NCBI GenBank assembly: GCA_016200325.1
Contig: JACQEZ010000003.1
Location: 41,573-105,572 of the forward strand
DNA: 64,000 nucleotides
Source: Candidatus Manganitrophaceae bacterium
Lineage (GTDB): Bacteria > Nitrospirota > Nitrospiria > SBBL01 > Manganitrophaceae
Direction of reading: 5' to 3'
Both the position numbers and the translations under genes were made by a program. Below the pieces are notes generated by a model. It was given only the letters and a program-made list of their open reading frames with translations, was not told the origin of the DNA and did not search any database. This document shows positions 15,452-23,909 of the stretch, piece by piece (within the stretch, counting starts at the first letter, position 1; the number at the start of each line of letters is the position of its first letter).

Positions 15452-18361
15452 TTATTTATAGGGGGCTCGCGTCGCCCCCTCATCCGATAAGATCGGATGA
15501 GCCTCCCCTTCAACGCTCGCGGTTGCTCGCTGGGCTCTATTCATAGGGGTTTGCGTCGGCGACGATTCAATGTGGAGGCCCGTGCGGTTCGCCTTCGGTG
15601 AATCCTCCGATGCCCCCACGCCCCGCGCTTGCACCGGCAAAGCCGATTGCTCGCGTCCCTGCTCTGCAGAGAGTGCCTCCCCCTCGGCGCTCGCGGTGCT
15701 CGTTGGATTGTCGAGGGAGATTGTCGTCGTGCGATCCAGGTTTATGGCCGCGTTGATCTCGGTAGCGGGTGGCGGGGGTAGCGTCTCCGCCGGCCGGGTT
15801 GTTTCAAAGAAGCCATACGGGGCGAGGCCGAGGATTAGGAGAAGCAGCAGGGCGGTCGCCAGCGAGGCGGTCTCGGCGCGGGAGAGATCGGTGTAGGGGA
15901 TTCCCGGGCGGTGCGGTCCGAAGAGGAGGCGCTGCATCAGGTTGAGGAAGAACCACGAGGCCGCCAGCCAAGTTAGCAGGATCACGGCGAGGTCCCACGA
16001 CATCGGGACCGACCGGTTGAACAGCAGCTCGATCAACCCTGAAAAAAGTCCGAAGGGGGGAAGGCCCATCGCGGCGGTCACCAGGAGCGAGAGTAAGAGG
16101 GCGAAGCGGGGCATCGGCCGCGCCAGCCCGCCGATCCGGTTCAGATCGAGATTTCCGTAACGGAGCTGGACGACCCGCCAGGCGAGGAAAAGCCCGCCGG
16201 TGATGAGCGAGAGGGCGCTGACATAGACCGCCGCCTGCGGCGTGTCGGCCGCCGCGCCGGCGAGATACCACCAGAGAATTGACGCGAAGGCGACGCCGGC
16301 GTAGGCGATCAGCCGCTCGACCCTAAATTGCGCCAGCGCCTTGATCGTTCCATAGACGGCGCCGAACAGGGCGAGCGCGCGGACGGCGCCGAGCAGCTCC
16401 GGCGACATCCCCGAAAGAAGCCCCTGGATTGCATAGAATCCGGCTATCGGCATCAAGACGGCGAGGAGCGCCGGGAAGACGCCGGTCAGCCGGGTCAGCG
16501 CCGTCACATAAAGCCATTGCAGCGGAAAGAGCGGCAGGAGGAGGGCGGCCATCGAAAAGAGGACGATGCTTGTGAAGGAGAGCTCACCAGCGCGATCGGC
16601 GGCCGGGAAGAGCCGGACCAACGCCACCACCAGCGCGACTCCGGCCCAGATCCATCGGAGCGGGCTTTGATCGATCCGGCGCACCCGATTGGTCAGTCCG
16701 CGTCCGAGTCGGGCATAGAGCGCCTCGAGATAAAGCCGGTTCATGAAAAGGATGTAGAGACGGACCTGAAGCGCCTTGGCTGCTTTCGGCACCGGGATCG
16801 TTCGGCCGTGGCTCCTCGCGTAGATCACACTCCAGCCGGAGATGATCCCGAGCGCGATCGCCACCACCAGGGTGTCGAAGAGCCACGCCGGCAGGTGGGC
16901 CGCCTGAAAGTAGGCGAGCGCTTCGCCCGGGGCGGGATAAAGAAAGTCGGTGAACCGCTCCGCCGCGAAGAGGTAGGTCACCACGACCAACAACAGGGTG
17001 AAGAGCATGATCGACGCCACCTTCCACGAGGAGACCGCCCGCAACCGGTAGAGGGTGAGGATCGCCTGGGACGAGGTGACCCAGCTGAAGAAGAGAAAGA
17101 TCACCGCCCCCTGTGAATCGATCAGCGGGATTCTGAGCGCCCCATGCGCCGCGAGTAAGATGATCAACGGGAAGAGCAGCGTAATCAGAAAGCCCGCCCC
17201 CCAGGTCAGCCCGGAGAACTCCTCTTCCGGTTCGGTCACTTCCTCCGGGTGGTCATGGGGTGGATGTCTCGGCTCTTGCCGGGCGGCATGGATGACATGG
17301 CCGCTGTCCAAGAAGACGGTCGCCTTGAAGAGGCCGTGCGCGATCAGGTGGAAGATCGCCAGCGCGAAGCCGCCGAGCCCGCACTCCATGATCATGTAGC
17401 CCATCTGCCCGATGGTGGAGTGGGCCAGTGTTTTTTTGATGTCGTTCTGCGTCAGCATCATCGTCGCCCCGAGCAGGGTGGTGAGGAGCCCGATCGCCAA
17501 GGCGAAATGGAGGGTGGCGGGGCTCTGGCCGTAGAGCGGGGCGAGCCGGTTCAAAAGAAAGCCGCCGGCATTGATGATCCCGGCATGGAGCAGGGCGGTC
17601 ACCGGGGTCGGGGCATAGAGGTTTCCCGGCAGCCAGATGTGCATCGGAAACTGGACCGACTTGCTCATCGCGCCGACGAAGATCAGCAGGGTAATCAAGG
17701 TCGGCGCGCCGATCGACCACCCGGGCCAGAGCGAAAAGCGCTCCGGCGTCTGGGCGGCGGCATTGATAAAGAGCTGCGGAAAGTCGAGCGTGCCGTAAAC
17801 GCGGTAGGCGAGGACGACCCCGGCCAAGAAGGCGACATCGCCGATCCGGAGGGTGGTGTAGGTCTTCGTCGCCCCCTGGAGCGTCTGGGGGTGGCTATAG
17901 TGGTGCGAGAGGAGGTAGAGCATCCAGCTGATCAGCTGCCAGAAGATAAAGAGCATCATGAGGTTTTTGCTGGCGACCATGGAAAGGAGGATGAAGATCA
18001 GCAGGGCCAACAGCGTGTGGAACCGGGTCCGCCCCCGCTCCTGTTGCATGTAGGAGACGGAGAAGAGGGAGATGAGAAAGCCGATGGCGCTGACGAGCGT
18101 CAGCATGACGGCGGCGAGGCGGTCGATGTAGAGGCCGAACTGCAGCGCGCCGCCCCAGGCGGAGGAGAAGATCGGGACGTCGATCGGACCGTTCCCGGCG
18201 ACTTGCTTGAGCGTCCAAAGAGAGACCGCGAGCGCCACGGCCTGCGCCGCGGCACTGATCCGATAGGCCTTCCGTCCGAGGGCCCCTTCCAGCAGGCCGT
18301 TGACTCCGGCCGCCGCGAGCGGCGCCAGCAGGATCAGCAATGGGTAGTAAGCGACCGTCAT
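15452..18361 (-). CDS. dabB: DabB: NuoL/NuoM-type proton-conducting membrane subunit of the inorganic carbon pump
   Basis: 969 residues from the ATG at 18361 (GGAGG upstream). Many transmembrane helices. The first ~500 residues are a NuoL/MrpA-type antiporter module (LITLLIFVGAMSKSVQFPMH, LPGNLYAPTPVTALLHAG, NDIKKTLAHSTIGQMGYMIM), with the Lys and His residues used for ion translocation. A second, NuoM-like half follows from ~residue 600 to 860 (AMGLPPFGLFSGLIELLF, SWFFLNLMQRLLFGPHRPG). DabB normally resembles a single NuoL, so this is a double-length form. A cytoplasmic or periplasmic loop near residue 370 is His-rich (ARQEPRHPPHDHPEE). The last ~85 residues, after the final helix, are built from the dab repeat. 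First gene of the operon, preceded by a regulatory leader. Confidence 0.88.
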   Translation of the reverse strand: MTVAYYPLLILLAPLAAAGVNGLLEGALGRKAYRISAAAQAVALAVSLWTLKQVAGNGPIDVPIFSSAWGGALQFGLYIDRLAAVMLTLVSAIGFLISLFSVSYMQQERGRTRFHTLLALLIFILLSMVASKNLMMLFIFWQLISWMLYLLSHHYSHPQTLQGATKTYTTLRIGDVAFLAGVVLAYRVYGTLDFPQLFINAAAQTPERFSLWPGWSIGAPTLITLLIFVGAMSKSVQFPMHIWLPGNLYAPTPVTALLHAGIINAGGFLLNRLAPLYGQSPATLHFALAIGLLTTLLGATMMLTQNDIKKTLAHSTIGQMGYMIMECGLGGFALAIFHLIAHGLFKATVFLDSGHVIHAARQEPRHPPHDHPEEVTEPEEEFSGLTWGAGFLITLLFPLIILLAAHGALRIPLIDSQGAVIFLFFSWVTSSQAILTLYRLRAVSSWKVASIMLFTLLLVVVTYLFAAERFTDFLYPAPGEALAYFQAAHLPAWLFDTLVVAIALGIISGWSVIYARSHGRTIPVPKAAKALQVRLYILFMNRLYLEALYARLGRGLTNRVRRIDQSPLRWIWAGVALVVALVRLFPAADRAGELSFTSIVLFSMAALLLPLFPLQWLYVTALTRLTGVFPALLAVLMPIAGFYAIQGLLSGMSPELLGAVRALALFGAVYGTIKALAQFRVERLIAYAGVAFASILWWYLAGAAADTPQAAVYVSALSLITGGLFLAWRVVQLRYGNLDLNRIGGLARPMPRFALLLSLLVTAAMGLPPFGLFSGLIELLFNRSVPMSWDLAVILLTWLAASWFFLNLMQRLLFGPHRPGIPYTDLSRAETASLATALLLLLILGLAPYGFFETTRPAETLPPPPATEINAAINLDRTTTISLDNPTSTASAEGEALSAEQGREQSALPVQARGVGASEDSPKANRTGLHIESSPTQTPMNRAQRATASVEGEAHPILSDEGATRAPYK
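15461..15537. repeat. Short, internally deleted copy of the dab coding repeat
   Basis: The two ends match the 167-bp repeat (GCTCGCGTCGCC at one end, GCCTCCCCTTCAACGCTCGC at the other), while the middle is replaced by a 9-bp-arm hairpin TCATCCGAT-AAG-ATCGGATGA (15480-15500). It sits next to the full copy and encodes the last residues of DabB (ASVEGEAHPILSDEGATRAP). Confidence 0.65.
15541..15707. repeat. In-frame coding repeat, full copy at the dabB 3' end
   Basis: Matches 13791-13957 without indels. It encodes ASAEGEA...ALPVQARGVGASEDSPKANR...TQTPM in the same frame and orientation as in DabA, forming most of the DabB C-terminal tail. Confidence 0.8.
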
Positions 18362-18460
18362 CTTCCTCCAGAGTGAGTCTGTAACAGGTCGGCGATGGAA
18401 CTGAAACTTCTGAAATTTTAATCGAACGGGGCGCCGCTGTTCAAGTGCGGCGTTTGGATA

Positions 18461-18500
18461 AAATAAAAAAGCCGACCCAGTGAGAACATTGAGTCGGCTT
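18461..18500 (-). terminator. Intrinsic terminator in the dab operon leader (attenuator)
   Basis: Stem AAGCCGAC (18500-18493) and GTCGGCTT (18476-18469), 16-nt loop, followed by a T-rich tract. The stem's 5' arm can instead pair with GTCAGGCT (18510-18503). It lies 100 bp before the dabB start and inside the transcript expected from the promoter at 18556-18585, so it should abort transcription unless the leader refolds. Confidence 0.75.
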
Positions 18501-18552
18501 ATAGCCTGACCGATTCTGGGTTCAGAATCCTTCAGGTTATCTCCCGCGTAGG
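18493..18552 (-). promoter_or_regulatory. Structured dab leader: candidate riboswitch aptamer with antiterminator
   Basis: Just after the predicted transcription start the RNA reads CCUACGCGGGAGAUAACC, then a long hairpin: AACCUGA (18538-18532) with UCAGGCU (18509-18503), enclosing a perfect 7-bp helix GAUUCUG-AACC-CAGAAUC (18529-18512). The outer 3' arm can alternatively form an antiterminator, GUC(a)GGCU with AGCCGAC (18499-18493), which would block the terminator. Three mutually exclusive helices in this order are the architecture of a transcription-terminating riboswitch. I cannot assign a known class. Confidence 0.6.
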
Positions 18553-18555
18553 AAA

Positions 18556-18585
18556 ATTAAAAACCAGGTTGGTGCTCCAAGTCAA
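18556..18585 (-). promoter_or_regulatory. Sigma-70-type promoter of the dab operon
   Basis: TTGACT (18585-18580), 18-bp spacer, TTTAAT (18561-18556). Start of transcription is expected near 18549, exactly at the 5' edge of the structured leader. Confidence 0.65.
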
Positions 18586-18599
18586 GGGAAATTAAAAGG

Positions 18600-18955
18600 G
18601 GAGGGGTTTAGAATCGCCAAGTTGGGATGAAAATAGTGATATTTTCTTTAGTGTGGATCTTGGGAGAGCGGTGGTTGGACCAACGTTGTATTTGAATATA
18701 AGCGACGAAGATTCAGGGAATCGGTATTGGCAATCTTGAAAAAGACAGAGAGCATAGTGTCACTTCCAAAGTAAGTCACGGCTACACCTACAATTCATTG
18801 AACTGTAAAACACCAAGATCTGATGATTACTGAGGGAAAGAAAGGATTACACCCCCCATCGCCTGCGCTGGAGCCGGTCAGGTGCATTCGGATGTTATGC
18901 GGCATCCTCGTTGAAGCAGCTCACCGGTTGTCCACCTCCAACCCACCGCAGTTGC
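18600..18955. other. Intergenic spacer between dab promoter and the NACHT gene
   Basis: About 355 bp with no supported gene. A small GTTGG-AC-CCAAC-like dyad (near 18674) is the only local structure seen. It separates the housekeeping-like dab operon from the accessory segment. Confidence 0.4.
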
Positions 18956-21900
18956 TCATGTCTGTGTCTTGTCGGGCACGGAACTTCCCTCCGGCACAAA
19001 GAAGGGCTCCTCGGGCGGCCAAGATTGGCCGGATGCGAGATCGGGGTGACGTGGTTCACCCGTCGGCCTGCCATGCTCCAGACGCCATTCCTCGATTTGA
19101 CCGAGAAGCATGAAGGCAGATCTTCGACGTTTTCGGTCCTCAAGCGCCATCCTGAACAGCCGGACGCGCAGTTCGTTTGACGCGCGCGCGTGTTCCGTGA
19201 AGACGTTGGGACTTTGCCCATCGGGTCGTCGCTCGACGAAAGTGCTTTTGAGTTGGTCCCAAATGCCTTGCGGAACCGTCGAGGGCCTGGCGTCATTGAT
19301 CAGGTTCAGATTTGCGACGAGGGCTTCGGGCGTTCCGAGCCGGTTCATGACTTTCGAGAGGACGTGCCGATTGAGTTCCGGCAAGTCGCGTTCGCATAAC
19401 TCCCGCAGCCGCGCGGCTGCCTCCGGCCTGCGCTGGGCCAGCTCCGTGAGCCGTGCGACCAGCACGTCCTCGCGGTCGGGACCGCGCGTCAGCGCGATGC
19501 CGCGGATGTCTGGATCGACAAAACCCAGGAGCAGTTCGCGTGCACGCTGCGTGTCGAGTGCAGCGAAGGCATTTATGAAATTGTCCTCGCATTGCTCGAA
19601 CGTCGGCGCATCGGACGCAAGCGCGTACAGAAGATCGACGGCGGCATCCGAGCGGTTCTCGCCGAGAGCGGTGACGAGCTCGCGCAGTTCGTATCCCCGG
19701 AGCCGCCGCTTGTCGAGCACGTCCCGAATCCTGGCGATCCCGGCCGCAGGATCATCGACGAATGGGCAGAGCGCGAGAATCCGGAGCAGAAGGTACTTGT
19801 CTGAATCCTGTATCCACTTCTCTGTCTGCCCGAGGATGGAATCAACCAGAGCGAACGCGGTGGTCGCGGGCAAGACGACACCCGCCATCAACAAGACCTC
19901 TGCGGCGCCGAGGCAGGAGTATTGGTCCCATTGGCCGGGCATGGCAATCACGTCGAGCACTACTGCCGCGGAACCGCGGCCGTCAATTGTGGCAAGCGCA
20001 CTTGCGAGCCCTTTCAGGCCGATGGCGGGTTTCCTGCCTTGGCTCTGCTCTCGCAGGCGCTTGATTTCGGCATTCAGTGCGGCAGCAAATCGTGTGCGGC
20101 GCTGGTCGTCGGCGGGTGGCGGAACGTGACCTTCTCGCGCGGCCCACATCAAGTTGTAGCGGAACGTACGATCAAAGGAGCGATCCGGCTTCGGCACGAA
20201 GTCGCGCGCCATCGCCGCCGCGGCGTCCGAGAGGTATTCCGGCTCGGGAAGCAGGTCAATGAGCACCTGCTCGGCGCCAGCCGGGTCGAGGTGCATGATG
20301 GAGGCGATGTGCCACCTTGCGTAGCTCATGACGCCGCCATTGCCGAGAGGTCCACGGTCGCCGGCCGCGCGCGCGGCCCGGCCGCGGCGGACCCTCTCGA
20401 TATCGGCGCGGATGAGCAACACCAGGTCCGCCATGTCTTCGGGTTTTCCGACCTGCGCAATCGACGAGGCCAAGTTGGCTTTCTCCTCGCCGTTGAAGTC
20501 ATCTTGGCGGAGCACGAGATCGACACTGCTTTTTAGGTACGCGCGGAGCCGTGCCTTCAAGTCGTCGTCGCCAATGCGCAGCGGTTCCACGTCCGACCTG
20601 GCGACCCTGCTGAGAAGGTCCGCCGCTACTTTGATGTCGAGGGGGTCGCCGCTCGTGACGGATGAGAGGACGCCGGCCGCGGCGACGTCATCGGGAAGAC
20701 GGCGAAACAGGTCCTCCAGCTGTTTCATCACCTGCCACTCGAATTCGTGCTGCTCGCCGGGTTCTGCATCTACCTTGCGCCGCAGCTCGCGCAGCTTCGC
20801 AAACACGCGCGCTGCGAGCTTTGCGTCCGCGCGCGCGGCGATCACCGCAATCATGCCCTCAAAGCGCGCGTTCTTGAAGTTTTCGGTCTCGAGGCGCTGC
20901 AGGTATTTTTCGACAAGGCCGTCGGGAATGGCAGTCGCGAATGGCAACCAGTTCTCGGACCCGTAGATGACGCCTTCGGCAATCTGAATTACCACCCACT
21001 CGCTCGCCCAGGCCGGATCGGTTTTACGCAAATACTCGAGCGCCGGTTGAATGTAGTGTGAACCCAGGTTGCGCATGTCGCCGCCGGGCAGCGCCGCCAG
21101 CGCATCCTTGACGACGCCATCCAGGCCTGGCTCGCCAACCGCGATTAGATCGAGCGCAGTTCGCAGGCGGGCGGGATGGTCGGTGCTACTCTCAATGAAT
21201 TTTCGCATCGCCGCGATAGTCTTGGGTATGAGGGCCGCAGGCATGCGGTCGGCGTTTTTGCGCGCAACCTCCTCGAATGTCTGCGCATCCATTGACTCGA
21301 GGACGCGGATTAGCGCGTCGTCAGACCCAGTCCACATAAGGCCGGAGACCGCCGCCTTCTTAACCGCGACGCTGTTGTCCTCCTCAGCGAAGGCCGCAAT
21401 CTCGCCATCGACACGATGATGAAGCAGTTCGGACACGAAATCCGCTCGTGCCTCTTCGCTCCAGCCGCGCACCTGCTCGCGCCAGCTCGATCCAAGCGAC
21501 GAGAGTTGGATATCGGGCCAGAGCCGGTAGGTGCGCAGCCGCGTTTGGTTGTCTTGTCCCGATAGAAGCGGTAGGATGATGTCGCTGAAGTCGTTCGCAC
21601 CGGTGGCGAGCATGGCGGCGAGGGCATACTGCTGATACTTGCCGTCGCGGATTGCGTAGATGCCGCGCAAACGCTCGCCGACGGCCGCGCGAACTCCATT
21701 CCAGACGGCGGCGCCGCAAAGCTGCGCAAGCTCGCCGGCGAATACCGGGTCGACGAAGAGCGCCATCTCCACCAGCTTCCCGCCGGCTCGGGTGTTTCGC
21801 GTCTGGGTTTCGCTGTCGCCGGTCTGCTCGGCAAACGTCTCGGCAATCATGCGCAGCGGTTCGGCCCATGCCGGATCATTCAGGTAGTCGGCCATGAAGC

Positions 21901-23509
21901 GGCCGATCGCGTCGTGATCATCGTCTCGTAGGTCGAGAAGTCGCGCGCGGACGTCGAGCGCAGCGTAATACTCCTGAAGCTGCTGATGCTCGAATTGAAA
22001 CGCCGTTTGTGGGTAGTCGACGCGCTCGAGCACGTGGTGTGCCGTGAGCGTCGTGAGGACCGTCGGTGCACTCACCGGCTCGACCTGGCCAAGGTCCGCA
22101 AGCTCTCGTGCAACGCGAGCAACGACAACACAGGCATCAACCTCAGGCAGTGCCACCGAACCGTGGCGGGTCATCTCATTTGCGAGGGCCTTCAGGTAGT
22201 TCGTCTGCCGGCCGAAGATCGGTGCTGCTTGCAACGCGTTTCTGTGTTCGTCTCGTTGTTCTTGCAGACGGAGAACCTGGGCGAGAACGCCAATTTTCGT
22301 GGAGGGAATTTCTGCGCCCGCTTCAAACAACGAAGCGACTTCAGAGAGGATGAACGGTGTGCGGGTCAGCTCGTCGAGCGACGGGTCGGCATTGATGCGG
22401 GCGCGGAGCTCGGTGCCTTTTGCGCCAAGGCGGGCTGTCAGGTAAGCTGCCCGCTGTATGCGTCGAAGGCGCAACAACCGCAGTCGCAATGCACCGGGCA
22501 GCGGTGGGGTCAAGTGGTGTGTGCGGGTTGCAACGATGATGCCCGCGCTCGGAAAATCCCGTTCGAGCTCCCGGAGTGCATTGTTCGCCTGTGCGGAATT
22601 CGACTCCGCAATTTCGTTCCAGCCGTTCAACAACAACAGGAAAGGTTCCGTCTTCTGCACGCGCGCGAGGTCGATGGCAGTGAGACCTTCGGCCTGGAAC
22701 GCAGGCATCCCGGCAACATATTCAAGAATTCCCCGGTGCGATGACGTCCACGCCGGGAGTTCGACTATGAACGGTGTGCCGGCGGGACGCGTGCGTTGCG
22801 CGAGCTGTATCAACGTCGTGGTTTTTCCGCGGCCGGCGGGCCCTTCGAGAACGATGCGGCGGCTCTGCGACAGCGCCTGGTCGATCTGCTCAAGCGCCAG
22901 CACGTCGGCAGACTCCGCGCCATCTGAGTCAAGCCGCACCGCTGTGAGCTCGATGAGCGGATGCCCTTTTGTCTTGCCAGCCCACGTTCGCGCCACAACG
23001 TCGGCCGCACGCCTTGTTTTTTCAATGAGGTCTGCGACCTGCGGTTCGGCATTGATATCGAGGTGAAGGAATCTGGCACGGAGCGAGGCGTTCTCCTGCA
23101 TCATCATCAGCGTGATGATTTCCTCGCGCTCGATGATGTGAAGTTCCAGGCCGTGGTCTTTCTGAATTGCCTCTTCCCACCGCTTTCGGTCGGCGTTGCC
23201 GACTTTGGCGGACGTCACGAAGAGGAGCGTCCTTAGGTCAGGAAAGTTCTCCTTGGCGGTCTTCGCGTCGGCAGAAACCTTCTTCAGCGTTGGCGTGATC
23301 GAGGCGGCGAGTCCCTTGCCGATCCTCTCGGGTGTCAGGCTTGAGGGCGCGTAGGCATCGAGGCCGAAATCCTTCTTGCGCTGGCGGGCGATGAGTTCGG
23401 GCCAGCGCTTCTTGCCGAGTACTACCGCCAGCCCCTGAAAACGCATCCCCTCCTCTTGAGAGGCGAACTCATCGAGGGCCCTTTCGATATCGGTTCTCAG
23501 GATGTCCAT
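18956..23509 (-). CDS. NACHT NTPase with N-terminal nuclease-like domain and HEAT-like C-terminus; probable anti-phage defence protein
   Basis: 1517 residues. The P-loop is GPAGRGKTT (223-231) and the Walker B region is LLLLNGWNE (291-299), followed by VATRTHHL, typical of NACHT/STAND ATPases. Residues ~1-150 resemble a PD-(D/E)XK-type nuclease (RFQGLAVVLGKKRWPELIAR, KKDFGLDAYAP, AASITPTLKK, LLFVTSAKV), although the catalytic residues are not certain. From ~430 to the end there are alpha-helical, HEAT-like repeats, the usual sensor arm. Standalone bacterial NACHT proteins protect against phages by self-activating an effector on infection. It has no partner gene in the same operon, lies in an accessory-looking segment, and has its own promoter with tandem repeats. 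Confidence 0.8.
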   Translation of the reverse strand: MDILRTDIERALDEFASQEEGMRFQGLAVVLGKKRWPELIARQRKKDFGLDAYAPSSLTPERIGKGLAASITPTLKKVSADAKTAKENFPDLRTLLFVTSAKVGNADRKRWEEAIQKDHGLELHIIEREEIITLMMMQENASLRARFLHLDINAEPQVADLIEKTRRAADVVARTWAGKTKGHPLIELTAVRLDSDGAESADVLALEQIDQALSQSRRIVLEGPAGRGKTTTLIQLAQRTRPAGTPFIVELPAWTSSHRGILEYVAGMPAFQAEGLTAIDLARVQKTEPFLLLLNGWNEIAESNSAQANNALRELERDFPSAGIIVATRTHHLTPPLPGALRLRLLRLRRIQRAAYLTARLGAKGTELRARINADPSLDELTRTPFILSEVASLFEAGAEIPSTKIGVLAQVLRLQEQRDEHRNALQAAPIFGRQTNYLKALANEMTRHGSVALPEVDACVVVARVARELADLGQVEPVSAPTVLTTLTAHHVLERVDYPQTAFQFEHQQLQEYYAALDVRARLLDLRDDDHDAIGRFMADYLNDPAWAEPLRMIAETFAEQTGDSETQTRNTRAGGKLVEMALFVDPVFAGELAQLCGAAVWNGVRAAVGERLRGIYAIRDGKYQQYALAAMLATGANDFSDIILPLLSGQDNQTRLRTYRLWPDIQLSSLGSSWREQVRGWSEEARADFVSELLHHRVDGEIAAFAEEDNSVAVKKAAVSGLMWTGSDDALIRVLESMDAQTFEEVARKNADRMPAALIPKTIAAMRKFIESSTDHPARLRTALDLIAVGEPGLDGVVKDALAALPGGDMRNLGSHYIQPALEYLRKTDPAWASEWVVIQIAEGVIYGSENWLPFATAIPDGLVEKYLQRLETENFKNARFEGMIAVIAARADAKLAARVFAKLRELRRKVDAEPGEQHEFEWQVMKQLEDLFRRLPDDVAAAGVLSSVTSGDPLDIKVAADLLSRVARSDVEPLRIGDDDLKARLRAYLKSSVDLVLRQDDFNGEEKANLASSIAQVGKPEDMADLVLLIRADIERVRRGRAARAAGDRGPLGNGGVMSYARWHIASIMHLDPAGAEQVLIDLLPEPEYLSDAAAAMARDFVPKPDRSFDRTFRYNLMWAAREGHVPPPADDQRRTRFAAALNAEIKRLREQSQGRKPAIGLKGLASALATIDGRGSAAVVLDVIAMPGQWDQYSCLGAAEVLLMAGVVLPATTAFALVDSILGQTEKWIQDSDKYLLLRILALCPFVDDPAAGIARIRDVLDKRRLRGYELRELVTALGENRSDAAVDLLYALASDAPTFEQCEDNFINAFAALDTQRARELLLGFVDPDIRGIALTRGPDREDVLVARLTELAQRRPEAAARLRELCERDLPELNRHVLSKVMNRLGTPEALVANLNLINDARPSTVPQGIWDQLKSTFVERRPDGQSPNVFTEHARASNELRVRLFRMALEDRKRRRSAFMLLGQIEEWRLEHGRPTGEPRHPDLASGQSWPPEEPFFVPEGSSVPDKTQT

Positions 23510-23564
23510 TCGTTCCCGGCGATCCGTCTCCTAGCTGCGACGTAAAAAAAGGTTCTGGGTCTGT

Positions 23565-23593
23565 AATTTACATCCTTCATTAACATGTTTCAA
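23565..23593 (-). promoter_or_regulatory. Promoter of the NACHT gene
   Basis: TTGAAA (23593-23588), 17-bp spacer, TAAATT (23570-23565), 56 bp upstream of the ATG. Confidence 0.5.
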
Positions 23594-23594
23594 C

Positions 23595-23618
23595 TTTTTG
23601 TTTCAGTTTTTGTTTCAG
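23595..23618. repeat. Two exact tandem 12-mers abutting the NACHT -35 box
   Basis: On the minus strand ACTGAAACAAAA... type: the unit TTTTTGTTTCAG (plus strand) occurs twice head to tail, and a partial third (TGTTTCAA) overlaps the -35 box. Position suggests binding sites for an activator or repressor, or a simple AT-rich UP-like element. Confidence 0.6.
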
Positions 23619-23909
23619 TTACAAACGATTTGCCGTCGAAACGTTTTGTTTTGTGAAAGATTTGAGGCTTCAAGTACAGGAAGGAGTAATCTGACGGTTT
23701 TGGTCAACCCATTTGATCATATAATATGCATTGAAGCCAATCGCGAGTCGGTTCGTGTTCCGGCCAGGTTACATTTGAATCCTCCTCGGTTTATTCGGCG
23801 CCGCTCCACTTTGAGATGCTCTCCACGGTGAGTTGTTCTCTTCCGAATCGAAACTCTTTTTTCATGTTCCAATGTAATCATCAAAGTTGTATCCCGCTTT
23901 TTCCAGAAT
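23619..23909. other. Intergenic spacer without recognised features
   Basis: About 290 bp, AT-richer than the flanks, between the NACHT promoter region and the 3' end of the frameshifted hemerythrin gene. Only short uninformative frames are present. Confidence 0.4.

Noticed and set aside
17249..18376. 375-codon plus-strand frame opposite dabB
   Set aside because: Antisense to NuoL-type membrane protein; charged low-complexity translation.
18493..18552. TPP riboswitch for the dab leader
   Set aside because: Lacks the conserved CUGAGA core and the pyrophosphate-sensor helices; only a weak resemblance at the 3' edge.
18895..19296. Minus-strand frame overlapping the NACHT 3' end
   Set aside because: A shadow in another frame, with atypical composition.
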